Part shown: piece by piece, positions 17,377 to 25,600 of the stretch | Layout: every line of letters starts with the position of its first letter | Numbering within the stretch: the stretch's first letter is position 1 | Source: Verrucomicrobiaceae bacterium | GTDB lineage: Bacteria; Verrucomicrobiota; Verrucomicrobiia; Chthoniobacterales; Terrimicrobiaceae | DNA length: 52,922 bases | Direction of reading: 5' to 3' | Assembly (NCBI GenBank): GCA_007280915.1 | Contig: QYQL01000022.1 | Coordinates: 1-52,922 of the forward strand | Notes under the pieces: generated by a model | What the model was told of the DNA's origin: nothing | The model's input: only the letters and a program-made list of their open reading frames with translations | Databases searched by the model: none | Translations under genes and position numbers: made by a program

Positions 17377-17961
17377 TCAGGCGGCGGGTTCGGCGGGCTT
17401 CGCCTTCTTGGCTTTGTCGGCGAACGGCATTCCGAGCTCGCTCAGGAGGGACTTTGCCTCCTCGTTGGTTTTGGCGGTGGTGACGATCGTCACGTCGAAC
17501 CCGACATTCCGCTTGATGCGGTCGAGCTCGATCTCCGGGAAAATCGACTGGTCGGTGACGCCGAGAGTGTAGTTCCCGTTGCCGTCGAACGCGCGGGTCG
17601 AGACCCCTCGGAAGTCACGGATGCGCGGCAGCGCGGTCTTGATCAGGCGCTCGAGGAACTCATACATGATGCGGCCGCGCAGGGTGACCTTCGCGCCGAT
17701 CGCCTGGTTTTCGCGCAGCTTGAAGTTCGAGATCGCCTTTTTGGAGGTCGTGGTCGCCGGTTTCTGTCCGGTGATCGTGGTGAGGTCGGTCTTCGCGATT
17801 TCGAGGGCCTCCTTCACATCCGGAGAGGATCCGATGCACGTGTTGACAACCACCTTCGAGACCTTCGGGATCTGGTTGACGTTCTTGTAGCCGTGCTTTT
17901 CCCGGAGAGCGGGAAGAACACGGGTCTTGTATTCGGTGAGGAGTTCGGGTTCCTGGGTCAT
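17377..17961 (-). CDS. rplE: 50S ribosomal protein L5
   Basis: A 5S rRNA-binding central-protuberance protein that contacts S13 and P-site tRNA. Family blocks IPKVSKVVVNTCIGSS, KKAISNFKLRENQAIGAKVTLRG and DRIKRNVGFDVTIVTTAKT are present. The C-terminus has a short Lys/Ala-rich extension (DKAKKAKPAEPAA); total 194 aa. It follows rplX by 3 nt. Confidence 0.97.
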   Translation of the reverse strand: MTQEPELLTEYKTRVLPALREKHGYKNVNQIPKVSKVVVNTCIGSSPDVKEALEIAKTDLTTITGQKPATTTSKKAISNFKLRENQAIGAKVTLRGRIMYEFLERLIKTALPRIRDFRGVSTRAFDGNGNYTLGVTDQSIFPEIELDRIKRNVGFDVTIVTTAKTNEEAKSLLSELGMPFADKAKKAKPAEPAA

Positions 17962-17964
17962 GGC

Positions 17965-18237
17965 TTAGGCGGCCTTCTTTTTGGCCGGTTTGTCAGCGGC
18001 GGCTTTCTCGACCAGCTTGACGTTGGAAATGTGGAGCGGTCCCTCGCGCTCGATGATCGCGCCATTCGGCTGGTCCTGGCTCTTCCGCTGGGTCTTCTTG
18101 ATCATCCGGACGCCCTCGACGATGACCTGACTTTTTGCGGCGATGATCTGGAGAATCTTGCCGCTGGCGCCCTTGTGGTTTCCGGAGATGACCTGAACGG
18201 TGTCTCCACGGCGGACATGAAAGGAGGGGCGGCTCAT
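17965..18237 (-). CDS. rplX: 50S ribosomal protein L24
   Basis: Early large-subunit assembly protein with a KOW motif near the N-terminus ([20 protein letters not shown]). It is 90 aa with a basic C-terminal tail; the family is usually about 100. Its ATG overlaps the rplN stop by 4 nt. Confidence 0.96.
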   Translation of the reverse strand: MSRPSFHVRRGDTVQVISGNHKGASGKILQIIAAKSQVIVEGVRMIKKTQRKSQDQPNGAIIEREGPLHISNVKLVEKAAADKPAKKKAA

Positions 18238-18599
18238 AGGACCTCCGGGGCAAGCGAGATGATTTTCATGAAATTCTTTTCGCGGAGTTCGCGGGCGACC
18301 GGACCGAAGATGCGCGTTCCGCGAGGGTTCATATCCTTGTCGATGATGACGATCGCGTTGTTGTCAAAACGGAGGACCGAACCGTCTTCGCGGCGGACCG
18401 GCTGGCGGGTGCGGACGACGACAGCGCGGACGACATCGCCCTTCTTGACGGTGCCACCGGAGGAGGCTTCCTTCACGTTCGCGGTGATGATGTCGCCGAT
18501 GCGGGCATCGGCGGTGGCCTTGCCGATGACGCCGATCATGGTGGCCATGCGGGCGCCAGTGTTGTCGGCCACATCGATGCGGGAGCGGATCTGTATCAT
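18234..18599 (-). CDS. rplN: 50S ribosomal protein L14
   Basis: Large-subunit interface protein. It starts [23 protein letters not shown] and carries [25 protein letters not shown] and [26 protein letters not shown]. At 121 aa it is standard in length and highly conserved. It follows rpsQ by 1 nt. Confidence 0.98.
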   Translation of the reverse strand: MIQIRSRIDVADNTGARMATMIGVIGKATADARIGDIITANVKEASSGGTVKKGDVVRAVVVRTRQPVRREDGSVLRFDNNAIVIIDKDMNPRGTRIFGPVARELREKNFMKIISLAPEVL

Positions 18600-18600
18600 G

Positions 18601-18888
18601 TCAGTGCTTGAGGATTTCGACCAAGCGCCAGCGTTTCTGGCTGCTCAGCGGACGGGTTTCCATGATGCTCACACGATCGCCGATCTTGGCTTCATTCTTC
18701 TCGTCGTGGGCGTGAAATTTTGCGACGTGCTTGGTGATCTTTCCGAACTTCGGATGGGGGACGCGGGTGACCGTGCGGACGACGATCGTCTTGTCCATCT
18801 TGTCCGAGACGACCTCGCCGACGCGGGTTTTGCGCAGGGCGCGCTCGCGCTTCGCCGGGGCTTCAGGAGTGGTGGTGGTTTCGCTCAT
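18601..18888 (-). CDS. rpsQ: 30S ribosomal protein S17
   Basis: OB-fold 16S rRNA-binding protein. The core is [32 protein letters not shown], ending in [17 protein letters not shown]. An extra ~15-residue N-terminal Thr/Glu/Ala-rich stretch precedes the core, and the total is 95 aa. It immediately abuts rpmC. Confidence 0.97.
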   Translation of the reverse strand: MSETTTTPEAPAKRERALRKTRVGEVVSDKMDKTIVVRTVTRVPHPKFGKITKHVAKFHAHDEKNEAKIGDRVSIMETRPLSSQKRWRLVEILKH

Positions 18889-19092
18889 TTACTTTGCGGA
18901 TGTTGGCCGTGTCTTCGCGCTGAGGACGGTTTCGATTTTGGCGATGTTGCGGCGGATGGTGCGGAGCATGTGGGGTTTTTCCAACTGCCCGCCCTGCTGC
19001 TGGACGCGCAGATTGAAAAACTCCTCGCGGAGTTCGCGCTTGCGGGAAAGGAGTTCCTTGGCGGTGAGTTCTTTGATGTCGGCGAGCTTCAT
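18889..19092 (-). CDS. rpmC: 50S ribosomal protein L29
   Basis: Small two-helix protein at the polypeptide exit site. It begins MKLADIKELTAKELLSRKRELREEFFNLRVQQQGGQLEKPHMLR and ends after the IRRNIAKIETVL block. Length is 67 aa, as expected. It lies directly between rplP and rpsQ. Confidence 0.97.
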   Translation of the reverse strand: MKLADIKELTAKELLSRKRELREEFFNLRVQQQGGQLEKPHMLRTIRRNIAKIETVLSAKTRPTSAK

Positions 19093-19101
19093 GGCGTGGG
19101 A

Positions 19102-19521
19102 TCAACCGGCGTGGTGGCGCGCGATGAACCGGGTGCGAACCGGCAGTTTATTGGCCGCGAGGCGCAGGGATTCGCGGGCGACGGATTCCGAGACACCGTC
19201 AAGTTCGAAGAGGATGTTCCCGGGGCGCACGACGGCGACCCAGTATTCCGGCTGGCCTTTGCCTTTGCCCATTCGGGTTTCCGGCGGGCGGGCGGTGACG
19301 GATTTGTCGGGGAAGATCCGGATCCAGAGCTTGCCTTTGCGCTTCATGTTGCGGGTGAGCGCGACACGGGCGGCCTCGATCTGGGTGTTGGTGATCCAGC
19401 CGCGGTCGAGCGTCTGGAGACCGAATTCACCGAAGTCAATATGGATATTGCGCGAGGCGATCCCCTTGCGGCTTCCCCGCTGGGTTTTGCGATACTTCAC
19501 GCGTTTGGGCATCAATGGCAT
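19102..19521 (-). CDS. rplP: 50S ribosomal protein L16
   Basis: Large-subunit A-site region protein. It contains [44 protein letters not shown] and the [13 protein letters not shown] block. The ATG at 19521 has AAGGGA at good distance upstream, so it is preferred over the ATG three codons later. Length is 139 aa. Confidence 0.97.
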   Translation of the reverse strand: MPLMPKRVKYRKTQRGSRKGIASRNIHIDFGEFGLQTLDRGWITNTQIEAARVALTRNMKRKGKLWIRIFPDKSVTARPPETRMGKGKGQPEYWVAVVRPGNILFELDGVSESVARESLRLAANKLPVRTRFIARHHAG

Positions 19522-19557
19522 GTCAGTTCCCTTCTAAAAATGTGGTTGTTCGTCGTG

Positions 19558-20253
19558 TCAGGCGGTTGCCTCGGCAGACTCGTTCGATTCGGATTTGCGG
19601 GGGGCCTCGACCTTGGCGGGTTCGGCGTCCTCCTGTTTTTTGCAGATCCAGCACTTGATGCCGATCTTGCCGGCAACGGTCATGGCTTCGGTGAATCCGT
19701 AATCAATGGGTGTGCGGAGGGTGTGGAGGGGAACTTTTCCCTCGCGATACCACTCGGTGCGGGCGATCTCCGCGCCGCCGAGGCGGCCAGACGCGCGGAT
19801 CTTGATGCCGAGAGCGCCCTGCTCCATGGAGATCTGAACGGCACGCTTCATCGCGCGGCGGAAGGAAATCCGGCGCTCGAGCTGGGATGCCACGTTTTCG
19901 GCCACGAGTTGGGCATCGAGGTCGGGGCTCTTGATCTCGACGATATCGACCTTCACCGACTTGCCCCCCGCGAGATCGCTGATCTCCTTGGTGAGGTTCT
20001 CAATTTCGGAGCCTCGGCGGCCGATGACCACGCCCGGACGGGCGGTGTGGATCGTGACGCGCAGGCTGTTCCATGCGCGCTCGATGACGATACGGGCGAC
20101 GGCGGCCTGCTTGAGTTTCTTCTTCAGCGCAGTGCGGATCTTGCCGTCCGCGAGGAGGTAATCTGCAAAATCCTTGCGGGAAGCATACCAGCGCGATCCC
20201 CAGTCACGGCTGACGGGAAGGCGGAATCCGATCGGGTTGACTTTTTGTCCCAT
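19558..20253 (-). CDS. rpsC: 30S ribosomal protein S3
   Basis: Head protein at the mRNA entry channel. It begins [24 protein letters not shown], has the KH domain with [16 protein letters not shown] (about 75-90) and the C-terminal S3 domain with [33 protein letters not shown]. The 231 aa include a charged C-terminal tail (from about 206) with a KCWICKK segment. It is separated from rplV by 3 nt. Confidence 0.97.
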   Translation of the reverse strand: MGQKVNPIGFRLPVSRDWGSRWYASRKDFADYLLADGKIRTALKKKLKQAAVARIVIERAWNSLRVTIHTARPGVVIGRRGSEIENLTKEISDLAGGKSVKVDIVEIKSPDLDAQLVAENVASQLERRISFRRAMKRAVQISMEQGALGIKIRASGRLGGAEIARTEWYREGKVPLHTLRTPIDYGFTEAMTVAGKIGIKCWICKKQEDAEPAKVEAPRKSESNESAEATA

Positions 20254-20256
20254 GGT

Positions 20257-20709
20257 TTATTCCTTGGAGTCCGCGGCGGGGGCGGAGGTTTCTGTTTCTG
20301 GCGCGGCGGGAGCCGGTGCGGCTTTCTTGGCGCGGGGCTTCTTGGTTTTTGCCGCTTTGTCGCGGCGTTTGATTTCGATTTCGTCGGTGAGGACGATGCG
20401 GATATGGCTGGTGCGCTTGCGGATCGGTCCGGCGCTGCCGCGGGCTTTCGGCTGGAAGCGCTTGAAGGTCGCTCCCTCGCCGACGACGGCTTCCTGGACG
20501 ACAAGATTCGCGGCGTTGAGATTGTTGTTGTTCTCCGCGTTGGCGATCGCGCTCTTCAGCGTCTTCGTGATGAGCAGCGCGGCCTTCTTGGGGGTGTAGC
20601 GGAGCAAGTCCAGGGCGTCCGTCGCCGGAAGGCCTTGGATCTCACGGGTGACCTCGCGGGCCTTGAAGGCCGAGATCCGCGCAAATCTGTAAATGGATTT
20701 TACCTGCAT
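20257..20709 (-). CDS. rplV: 50S ribosomal protein L22 with a C-terminal tail
   Basis: Exit-tunnel protein. The L22 core spans about residues 1-112 (SAFKAREVTREIQGLPATDALDLL, then LVVQEAVVGEGATFKRFQPKARGSAGPIRKRTSHIRIVL). A ~35-residue Lys/Ala/Pro-rich tail follows, giving 150 aa against about 110. The tail style is like that of S11 and S3 in this operon. It begins 24 nt after a non-ribosomal gene that separates it from rpsS. Confidence 0.96.
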   Translation of the reverse strand: MQVKSIYRFARISAFKAREVTREIQGLPATDALDLLRYTPKKAALLITKTLKSAIANAENNNNLNAANLVVQEAVVGEGATFKRFQPKARGSAGPIRKRTSHIRIVLTDEIEIKRRDKAAKTKKPRAKKAAPAPAAPETETSAPAADSKE

Positions 20710-20733
20710 GTCGTTGTTGGTTTGATCTGAAAT

Positions 20734-21519
20734 TTATTGTCTGGCATCCACCCGGAGGCGGTCGCCGGTTTTCACCGGCACTTTTTCCGATTCGAGATTT
20801 TGAATAATGGCTCCGCAGATGCGGTCCCTGACGTCCACGACCCGCACGGTTCCAATCTTGCGGTCGTCCCGCCAGACCTGAAATGGCATTCCGGTCTTCA
20901 CACCATGGCGGGCTCCGATGTTGCCCACCACCAAGGAGAGGTCCTCTTTGATGTCGACGATCATCCCGTCGGTCAGCGTGGCCTCCATGCTTTCCGCTTT
21001 CGGGGCATTCGGTGAGCCGAGGATTTCGCTCGCTTTCCGCAGTTCGGCTTCCACAGCCATGCGGGCCTGCGGGCTGATTCCTTCCGTCGTCTTGATGAGA
21101 ACCTGGATGCTTTCGCTCAGGCGCACCAGCTGACTGACGGCGTCCTCGTTCTGTTTTTTCAGCAGGCGGAGATCGCGGACAGCGGACAGGAGCCGCTGCT
21201 CGAGCTTTCCGGGCTCCTTGTCGAGTCCGGCGAGTCCGTAGGAGTCAATCTTGAGCTGCAGGTCGGCGGACTGGCGCTTGAAGACCTCCGCTTCGCTGTT
21301 GGCGATGGCGAGGGCCTCGGTCAGGGCGTTGATGGAAGCCCGTGCGAGCACGAGGCGCTCCTCCAGGCTTTCCGGGCTGGAGTCATCCGTGGCCGGAACA
21401 GTGATTTCCTGTCCCAGCCGGGCGTATTCAAAATCTGTCAAAGATCGGTTGTCCTGTGCCGGAGATCTTTGGATCACCGGCAGGACCATGAGCGCTGCCG
21501 CCGTGGCGACAACCCTCAT
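20734..21519 (-). CDS. Secreted coiled-coil protein inserted in the S10-type operon
   Basis: A 261-aa protein of unknown function placed between rpsS and rplV: 4 nt after the rpsS stop and 24 nt before rplV, so it must be cotranscribed. The N-terminus looks like a Sec signal (MRVVATAAALMVLPVIQRSPAQ). Residues ~50-170 are charged and helical, with probable coiled coil (SLEERLVLARASINALTEA, RLLKKQNEDAVSQLVRLSES). The last ~65 residues (SLVVGNIGARHGVKTGMPF, WRDDRKIGTVRVVDV) resemble the small beta-barrel domain at the C-terminus of FlgT-like and other envelope proteins. Whether a secreted protein is really made from a ribosomal operon is untested; the reading frame is clean and shows normal codon use. 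Confidence 0.85.
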   Translation of the reverse strand: MRVVATAAALMVLPVIQRSPAQDNRSLTDFEYARLGQEITVPATDDSSPESLEERLVLARASINALTEALAIANSEAEVFKRQSADLQLKIDSYGLAGLDKEPGKLEQRLLSAVRDLRLLKKQNEDAVSQLVRLSESIQVLIKTTEGISPQARMAVEAELRKASEILGSPNAPKAESMEATLTDGMIVDIKEDLSLVVGNIGARHGVKTGMPFQVWRDDRKIGTVRVVDVRDRICGAIIQNLESEKVPVKTGDRLRVDARQ

Positions 21520-21523
21520 CGTT

Positions 21524-21802
21524 TTATTTGGTCACTTTTGCGGTGTGAGAACCGTGTTTCTTAAAGATGCGGGTCGGGGCGAATTCGCCGAGCTTGTGGC
21601 CGACCATGTTCTCGGTCACGAAGACCGGGATGAAGGTCTTGCCATTGTGCACGTTGAACGTGTGTCCGACAAAATCCGGGGTGACCGTGCTGCGACGCGA
21701 CCAGGTCTTGATCGGTTTCTTGACGCCGGACTCGGTCATCCGGTCAATTTTGTCGAGGAGTTTCCACTCGACGAACGGGCCTTTTTTCAGGGAGCGTGAC
21801 AT
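21524..21802 (-). CDS. rpsS: 30S ribosomal protein S19
   Basis: Head protein paired with S13. The family start [20 protein letters not shown] fixes the ATG at 21802, 2 nt after rplB; further upstream the frame only overlaps rpl[48 protein letters not shown] is the conserved core. Length is 92 aa. Confidence 0.97.
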   Translation of the reverse strand: MSRSLKKGPFVEWKLLDKIDRMTESGVKKPIKTWSRRSTVTPDFVGHTFNVHNGKTFIPVFVTENMVGHKLGEFAPTRIFKKHGSHTAKVTK

Positions 21803-21804
21803 GA

Positions 21805-22653
21805 TTAGTTCTTGGCTTTGGCCTTGCGGCGCTGGACGATGAAGCGGTCGGTCGGCTTGTGTTTCCGGCGGGTCTTGAAGCCCTTGGCGAGCTGGCCCCA
21901 AGGGGACATCGGGTGGTGGCGTCCGCCGCCGCCCTTGCTCTTGCCCTGGCCGCCACCCATCGGGTGGTCAACCGGGTTCATCACCATTCCGCGGACATGC
22001 GGACGGCGGCCGAGCCAGCGGGTGCGGCCGGCTTTTCCGGAGGAGACGTTCATGTGGTCGGTGTTCCCGACCTGGCCGACCGTTGCGAAGCAGTTTTCAT
22101 TGATCCGGCGGATTTCGCCCGATGCGAGTTTCACGAGCGCGAATCCCCCCTCGCGGTTGGCAAGGGTGGCGACCGATCCGGCACTGCGGATGATCTGTCC
22201 ACCGCGGCCGGGCGTGAGCTCGACATTGTGGATCGAGGAGCCGAGCGGAATGGATTTGAGCGGGAGCGCGTTGCCAACCGAGGGGTCGGCCTTTTCGCCG
22301 GCGCTGATTTTATTGCCGACCACCAGGCCGGCCGGAGCGAGAATGTAGGCTTTCTCCCCGTCGGTGTATTGGACGAGGGCGATGCGTGCGGAGCGGTTCG
22401 GATCGTATTCGATGGCGATCACCTCGGCGACGATGTCGCGCTTCGTGCGCTTGAAATCGACGATCCGGTAGCGTCGCTTGTGCCCGCCTCCGCGGTGGCG
22501 CATCGTCATGCGGCCCTTGTTGTTGCGTCCGCCGGACTTCTTGAGCGGCTCGGTGAGTTTTTTCTCCGGCTTGTCCTTGGTGATCTCGGCAAAATCCGGG
22601 AGCGCCTTGAAGCGGGCGGCGGGAGTCAGAGGTCTGAAAGTCTTGAGTGCCAT
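21805..22653 (-). CDS. rplB: 50S ribosomal protein L2
   Basis: Large-subunit protein near the peptidyl-transferase centre. It shows [51 protein letters not shown] and the catalytic-region signature [23 protein letters not shown] (the conserved His is in VDHPMGG). Length is 282 aa, slightly longer than usual. Confidence 0.98.
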   Translation of the reverse strand: MALKTFRPLTPAARFKALPDFAEITKDKPEKKLTEPLKKSGGRNNKGRMTMRHRGGGHKRRYRIVDFKRTKRDIVAEVIAIEYDPNRSARIALVQYTDGEKAYILAPAGLVVGNKISAGEKADPSVGNALPLKSIPLGSSIHNVELTPGRGGQIIRSAGSVATLANREGGFALVKLASGEIRRINENCFATVGQVGNTDHMNVSSGKAGRTRWLGRRPHVRGMVMNPVDHPMGGGQGKSKGGGGRHHPMSPWGQLAKGFKTRRKHKPTDRFIVQRRKAKAKN

Positions 22654-22662
22654 GGTAGTTCC

Positions 22663-22947
22663 TTAGACGAGATCGAGTTTTTCGCCTTTCTTGAGGGTGA
22701 CGATCGCCTTCTTCCAGTGCGGACGGCGGCCGAAGTCGGCCTTGCGCTCGCGCTTTTTCTTTCCGGCGTAGTTCGCGGTGTTCACGTCAACAACCTTCTT
22801 CTTGAAGATGACCTCGATCGCACGCTTGATCTGGAGCTTGTTGGCGGCCGGGGCGACGCGGAAAACGTATTTGTTGAGCTTCTCCGAGAGGAGGGTGGCT
22901 TTCTCGGTGAGGAGGACGGATTGGATGTGATCGTGGACTTCGTTCAT
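22663..22947 (-). CDS. rplW: 50S ribosomal protein L23
   Basis: Exit-site protein that docks trigger factor and SRP. It contains VLLTEKATLLSEKLNKYVFRVAPAANKLQIKRAIEVIFKKKVVDVNT. Length is 94 aa. Its start overlaps the rplD stop by 4 nt, implying coupling. Confidence 0.96.
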   Translation of the reverse strand: MNEVHDHIQSVLLTEKATLLSEKLNKYVFRVAPAANKLQIKRAIEVIFKKKVVDVNTANYAGKKKRERKADFGRRPHWKKAIVTLKKGEKLDLV

Positions 22948-23561
22948 GACGCGAGCCTTTCGGAGAGCTTTTCCAGGGCGTCCTTCGTCAGGACGATTTT
23001 GTCGAAAGCGAGGAGTTGTTCGGTGTTGACGTCGGCGGCCCGGGTCAATTGCGCCCTAGGGACATTCCGGGCGGCCTTGAAGGTGACTTCGTCGAAGGCG
23101 GAGGAGACGATGAGCGTCTTGCGGGCCTTTGCGGCGGTCTTGTCGAGCAGGGTGACGAAGAGTTTGGTTTTCGGCTCGGCAACCGCGAAGCTTTCGACGA
23201 GGAGAACGTCTCCCTCGAGGATCCGGGCGCTGAGCGCCTTGCGGAGCGCCAGCTTCTTGACCGCCTTCGGGGTGTTCTTCGTGTAGTCGCGGGGGAGCGG
23301 GCCGTGTGCGACGCCACCTCCGACCCAGACCGGGCTGGAGAAATATCCCGCGCGGGCGCGGCCGGTGCCCTTCTGGCGCCAGGGCTTGCGGCCGGAGAGG
23401 TTGACGTCGGCCTTGGTCTTGGCGCAGGCGGTGCCGCTGCGGCGGGCCGCCTGGATGGCGACGACGACGTCGTGCACAGCCTGCAGGCCCTTGGCTTCAT
23501 CGGTGATCAGTTCAATCTTCGCCTTCTCTGCATCGGCGGCTGTGAGGACGGTGGCGCTCAT
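22944..23561 (-). CDS. rplD: 50S ribosomal protein L4, first gene of the superoperon
   Basis: Exit-tunnel assembly protein and, in E. coli, the S10-operon repressor. Family blocks are KTKADVNLSGRKPWRQKGTGRARAG and VWVGGGVAHGPLPRDYTKNTPKAVKKLALRKALSAR. The ATG at 23561 (205 aa) is preferred over a TTG at 23582. No rplC or rpsJ precedes it; the 369 bp upstream are non-coding, so this operon starts unusually at L4. Confidence 0.96.
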   Translation of the reverse strand: MSATVLTAADAEKAKIELITDEAKGLQAVHDVVVAIQAARRSGTACAKTKADVNLSGRKPWRQKGTGRARAGYFSSPVWVGGGVAHGPLPRDYTKNTPKAVKKLALRKALSARILEGDVLLVESFAVAEPKTKLFVTLLDKTAAKARKTLIVSSAFDEVTFKAARNVPRAQLTRAADVNTEQLLAFDKIVLTKDALEKLSERLAS

Positions 23562-23685
23562 GGTCAAATCGTGTGCTGACAAACCGCCGGGACATCCCGC
23601 GTGGGGACGGCGAAGGCGTGGTTGTCATTGTGCGTTTTCATTTCAAAAAAGGTTCCCGTGAAACCCTGTGTTTGTATCCGGGGAC

Positions 23686-23707
23686 AAAAAAACCACGCTT
23701 ACGTGGT
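23686..23707 (-). promoter_or_regulatory. Terminator-like hairpin in the rplD leader
   Basis: On the minus strand a 6-bp stem (ACCACG / CGTGGT) with a TAAG loop is followed by seven T. It sits about 125 nt upstream of the rplD start, inside the expected leader. It has the form of an intrinsic terminator and could act as an attenuator for the ribosomal operon. The short stem makes this a moderate call. Confidence 0.55.
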
Positions 23708-23741
23708 CATCGCATCCACCCGACAGCTCGCGGGAGGGAGG

Positions 23742-23769
23742 AGTTTACGAATCGATTTCAGCAAGGCAA
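23742..23769 (-). promoter_or_regulatory. Candidate promoter of the ribosomal superoperon
   Basis: Minus-strand TTGCCT (-35) and TAAACT (-10) separated by 16 bp, within an AT-rich stretch (23742-23816) upstream of the leader hairpin. A second possible set, TTGGAA-N16-TACAAA, lies about 50 bp further upstream. The rest of the 23562-23930 gap shows no open frame with family resemblance. Confidence 0.4.
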
Positions 23770-23883
23770 GAATAAAATCGAAGATTTTGTAAAAAAGATT
23801 TTAAGCGTTCCAACGCGCCTTGGAAATACACTCCGGAATGGTGCGGGAAGACGGGGTTTCCGGGCATCGAAAATCCGTGGGGT

Positions 23884-23908
23884 GGCCCTCCGACCATCTC
23901 GGAAGGCC
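23884..23908 (-). terminator. Possible terminator after the YccA-like gene
   Basis: A 10-bp stem with one G-T pair (GGCCTTCCGA / TCGGAGGGCC on the minus strand) lies about 23 nt after the stop of the membrane-protein gene. The T-rich tract after it is weak, so termination here is only a possibility. Confidence 0.4.
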
Positions 23909-23930
23909 GGACACAGGGAGACGCCCCGCG

Positions 23931-24650
23931 TTACCGGCGGTTGAGCCTGAGGAGAAGACGAAGGACCTCGATGTAGAGCCAGACCAGCGTGACCAGAACG
24001 CCCAGGCTGGCCATCCACTCGTAATATTTCGGGGCGTTCGCCGCGGCTCCCTTTTCAATGTTATCGAAGTCCACGAGAAAGTTGAGCGCGGCGATCACGA
24101 TGATGCCGAGGCTGAGCGCGATTCCGAGCGGGCTGGAGTCGTGGAGGAACGGCATTTTGATGCCGAAGAACATCAGGCCGAGATTCGCGAGGTAAAGGAG
24201 GGCGATCCCCATCGTGCAGGAAAAAACGACCGAGCGGAACTTGTCGGTCACCTGGATGATGCGGAACTGGAACAGGGCGAGCATGGCGAACAGAATGCCG
24301 AAAGTGATCATCACCGCCTGGAGGACGATCCCTCCGCTCTGGGCGTTATACATCGCGGAGATGACCCCGAGGGCGGCTCCCTCACAGACCGCATAGACCG
24401 GCGCGAGCACCGGCGAAAGGCGGGGCTTCCACGCTGCAGCGAACACGGCGATCAGGCCGAGGATGAAGCCTCCCGCCATGACCGGAATCGCAAATGGCGT
24501 CGCGGCCAGCGACCAAGCGAGCGTCGCGGTAGCGGCGGTGACTGCGGCCAGCATGGTCGTCTTGTGGATCGTGCCGGAGACCGTCATGGTATCGCCGGTC
24601 GATGCCTCGATCGAGTTGATGCGGTTCTCGTTGAAAAGCGGGTTGTTCAT
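23931..24650 (-). CDS. Bax inhibitor-1/YccA family membrane protein
   Basis: A 239-aa integral membrane protein with about seven hydrophobic helices between residues ~28 and 230. It resembles the bacterial Bax-inhibitor-1-like (YccA-type) family, with SVVFSCTMGIALLYLANLGLMFFG, FLVDFDNIEKGAAANAPKYYEWMASLGVLVTLVWLYIEVLRLLL at the C-terminus and an N-terminal hydrophilic segment ending ASTGDTMTVSGTI. Known relatives include FtsH-modulating proteins and calcium-leak channels. The acidic pair in VDFDNIEKG corresponds to the region implicated in pH and ion gating. It lies 42 nt downstream of the methyltransferase gene on the same strand. Confidence 0.88.
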   Translation of the reverse strand: MNNPLFNENRINSIEASTGDTMTVSGTIHKTTMLAAVTAATATLAWSLAATPFAIPVMAGGFILGLIAVFAAAWKPRLSPVLAPVYAVCEGAALGVISAMYNAQSGGIVLQAVMITFGILFAMLALFQFRIIQVTDKFRSVVFSCTMGIALLYLANLGLMFFGIKMPFLHDSSPLGIALSLGIIVIAALNFLVDFDNIEKGAAANAPKYYEWMASLGVLVTLVWLYIEVLRLLLRLNRR

Positions 24651-24692
24651 GACGGAGAAGTAGCCCGCCCGCAGCGGTCTTTCAAATAGAAA

Positions 24693-25292
24693 TCATCCCG
24701 CGCGCTCCAGTTCCGTGACTCGGTCCCACAGAGCCGGACCAGCATAGCAATGGGATCCGCAGGAAACGAGCCCTGCGTGACGGAACACCCTGCGATAAAA
24801 CGCGGCGGTCCGGGGGACCATGCCCGAGGTATCGCCGTCCAGACGCGCACCCGTCGGATACGCTTCGAGAAAGGCGATCCCTGCCAGCCGCTGCGCGAGG
24901 ATTTCCAGTCCGATGACCAGTTCGTCGTCCGGCACGTAATACAGGGCGTCGCTGCAAATAATGAGGTCGTAGGATGGTGCGAGGCGGGGCAGGTTTCCGA
25001 ATGAGCCGAGGACGAGATGACGGCGGCGGCCGAATCGCCGGATCGCATAAGGACTCGGGTCGATACCGGTGTAGCGGACATTGAGCTTCTTCAATGCCGG
25101 CTGCCACTGCCCCTCGCCGCAGCCGACGTCGAGTGCCGTGCGAACCCGGCGGTCGAGATAGTATTCCGCTACGGCGACGACGAGTCGGGCCTTGCGCGCG
25201 ACCGCCGCGGGCGTGCTCACGCGGTGAAGCGGATTGCGATACCACTTGTCAAAGTAGGCTTTGTCGTATGACTGGCCGCGTGCGGGCTTCAT
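24693..25292 (-). CDS. SAM-dependent methyltransferase
   Basis: A 199-aa class I methyltransferase. Motif I is ALDVGCGEGQWQPAL, motif II includes YTGIDPSPYAI, and the motif IV-like segment is YDLIICSDALYYVPDDEL. It begins MKPARGQSYDKAYFDKWYRN. The ATG at 25292 overlaps the stop of the cupin gene (ATGA), so the two are translationally coupled. The acceptor substrate is unknown; the compact size and lack of an RNA-binding domain favour a small-molecule or protein substrate. Confidence 0.85.
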   Translation of the reverse strand: MKPARGQSYDKAYFDKWYRNPLHRVSTPAAVARKARLVVAVAEYYLDRRVRTALDVGCGEGQWQPALKKLNVRYTGIDPSPYAIRRFGRRRHLVLGSFGNLPRLAPSYDLIICSDALYYVPDDELVIGLEILAQRLAGIAFLEAYPTGARLDGDTSGMVPRTAAFYRRVFRHAGLVSCGSHCYAGPALWDRVTELERAG

Positions 25293-25600
25293 GTCGAAAA
25301 ATGCAGTGCCAGCCAAATGGCGTCGGATGAAACCGACTCCACGCGGTGGCGCGCCCGCGCCGGGATCGTGAGAAAATCCCCCGACTTCAGCAGCACATCC
25401 CCGCCCGGCTCGAATCGGAGCACGGCGTTTCCCCGAACCAGCATCACCCACTCTGGCTGCTTCTGGTCATACCAATCCCCGCTCGCGCAGCCATTGGAAA
25501 CAATCTGCTGCAGCCGGAGCCCGGGCATGTCGAGAAGCGTCCGGAATTCCTCCGCCTCTCCCGGCGGGGAATCCATGATATTTTTCACAATCGGCGGCAT
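25289..25600 (-). CDS. Cupin-domain protein
   Basis: A 103-aa single-domain cupin. The barrel shows WVMLVRGNAVLRFEPGGDVLLKSGDFLTIPARARHRVE, containing the second cupin motif (PARARHRV) but only part of the first metal-binding set. The ATG at 25600 gives MPPIVKNIMDSPPGEAEEF. Small cupins of this type often act as metal-dependent isomerases or sensory domains; no specific role can be given. Coupled to the downstream methyltransferase gene. Confidence 0.82.
   Translation of the reverse strand: MPPIVKNIMDSPPGEAEEFRTLLDMPGLRLQQIVSNGCASGDWYDQKQPEWVMLVRGNAVLRFEPGGDVLLKSGDFLTIPARARHRVESVSSDAIWLALHFST

Noticed and set aside
17299-20730. Plus-strand open frame of about 1,140 codons across the ribosomal genes
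   Set aside because: It is antisense to rpsH through rplV, which are certain; the frame has low-complexity translated sequence and stays open because of high-GC codon bias.
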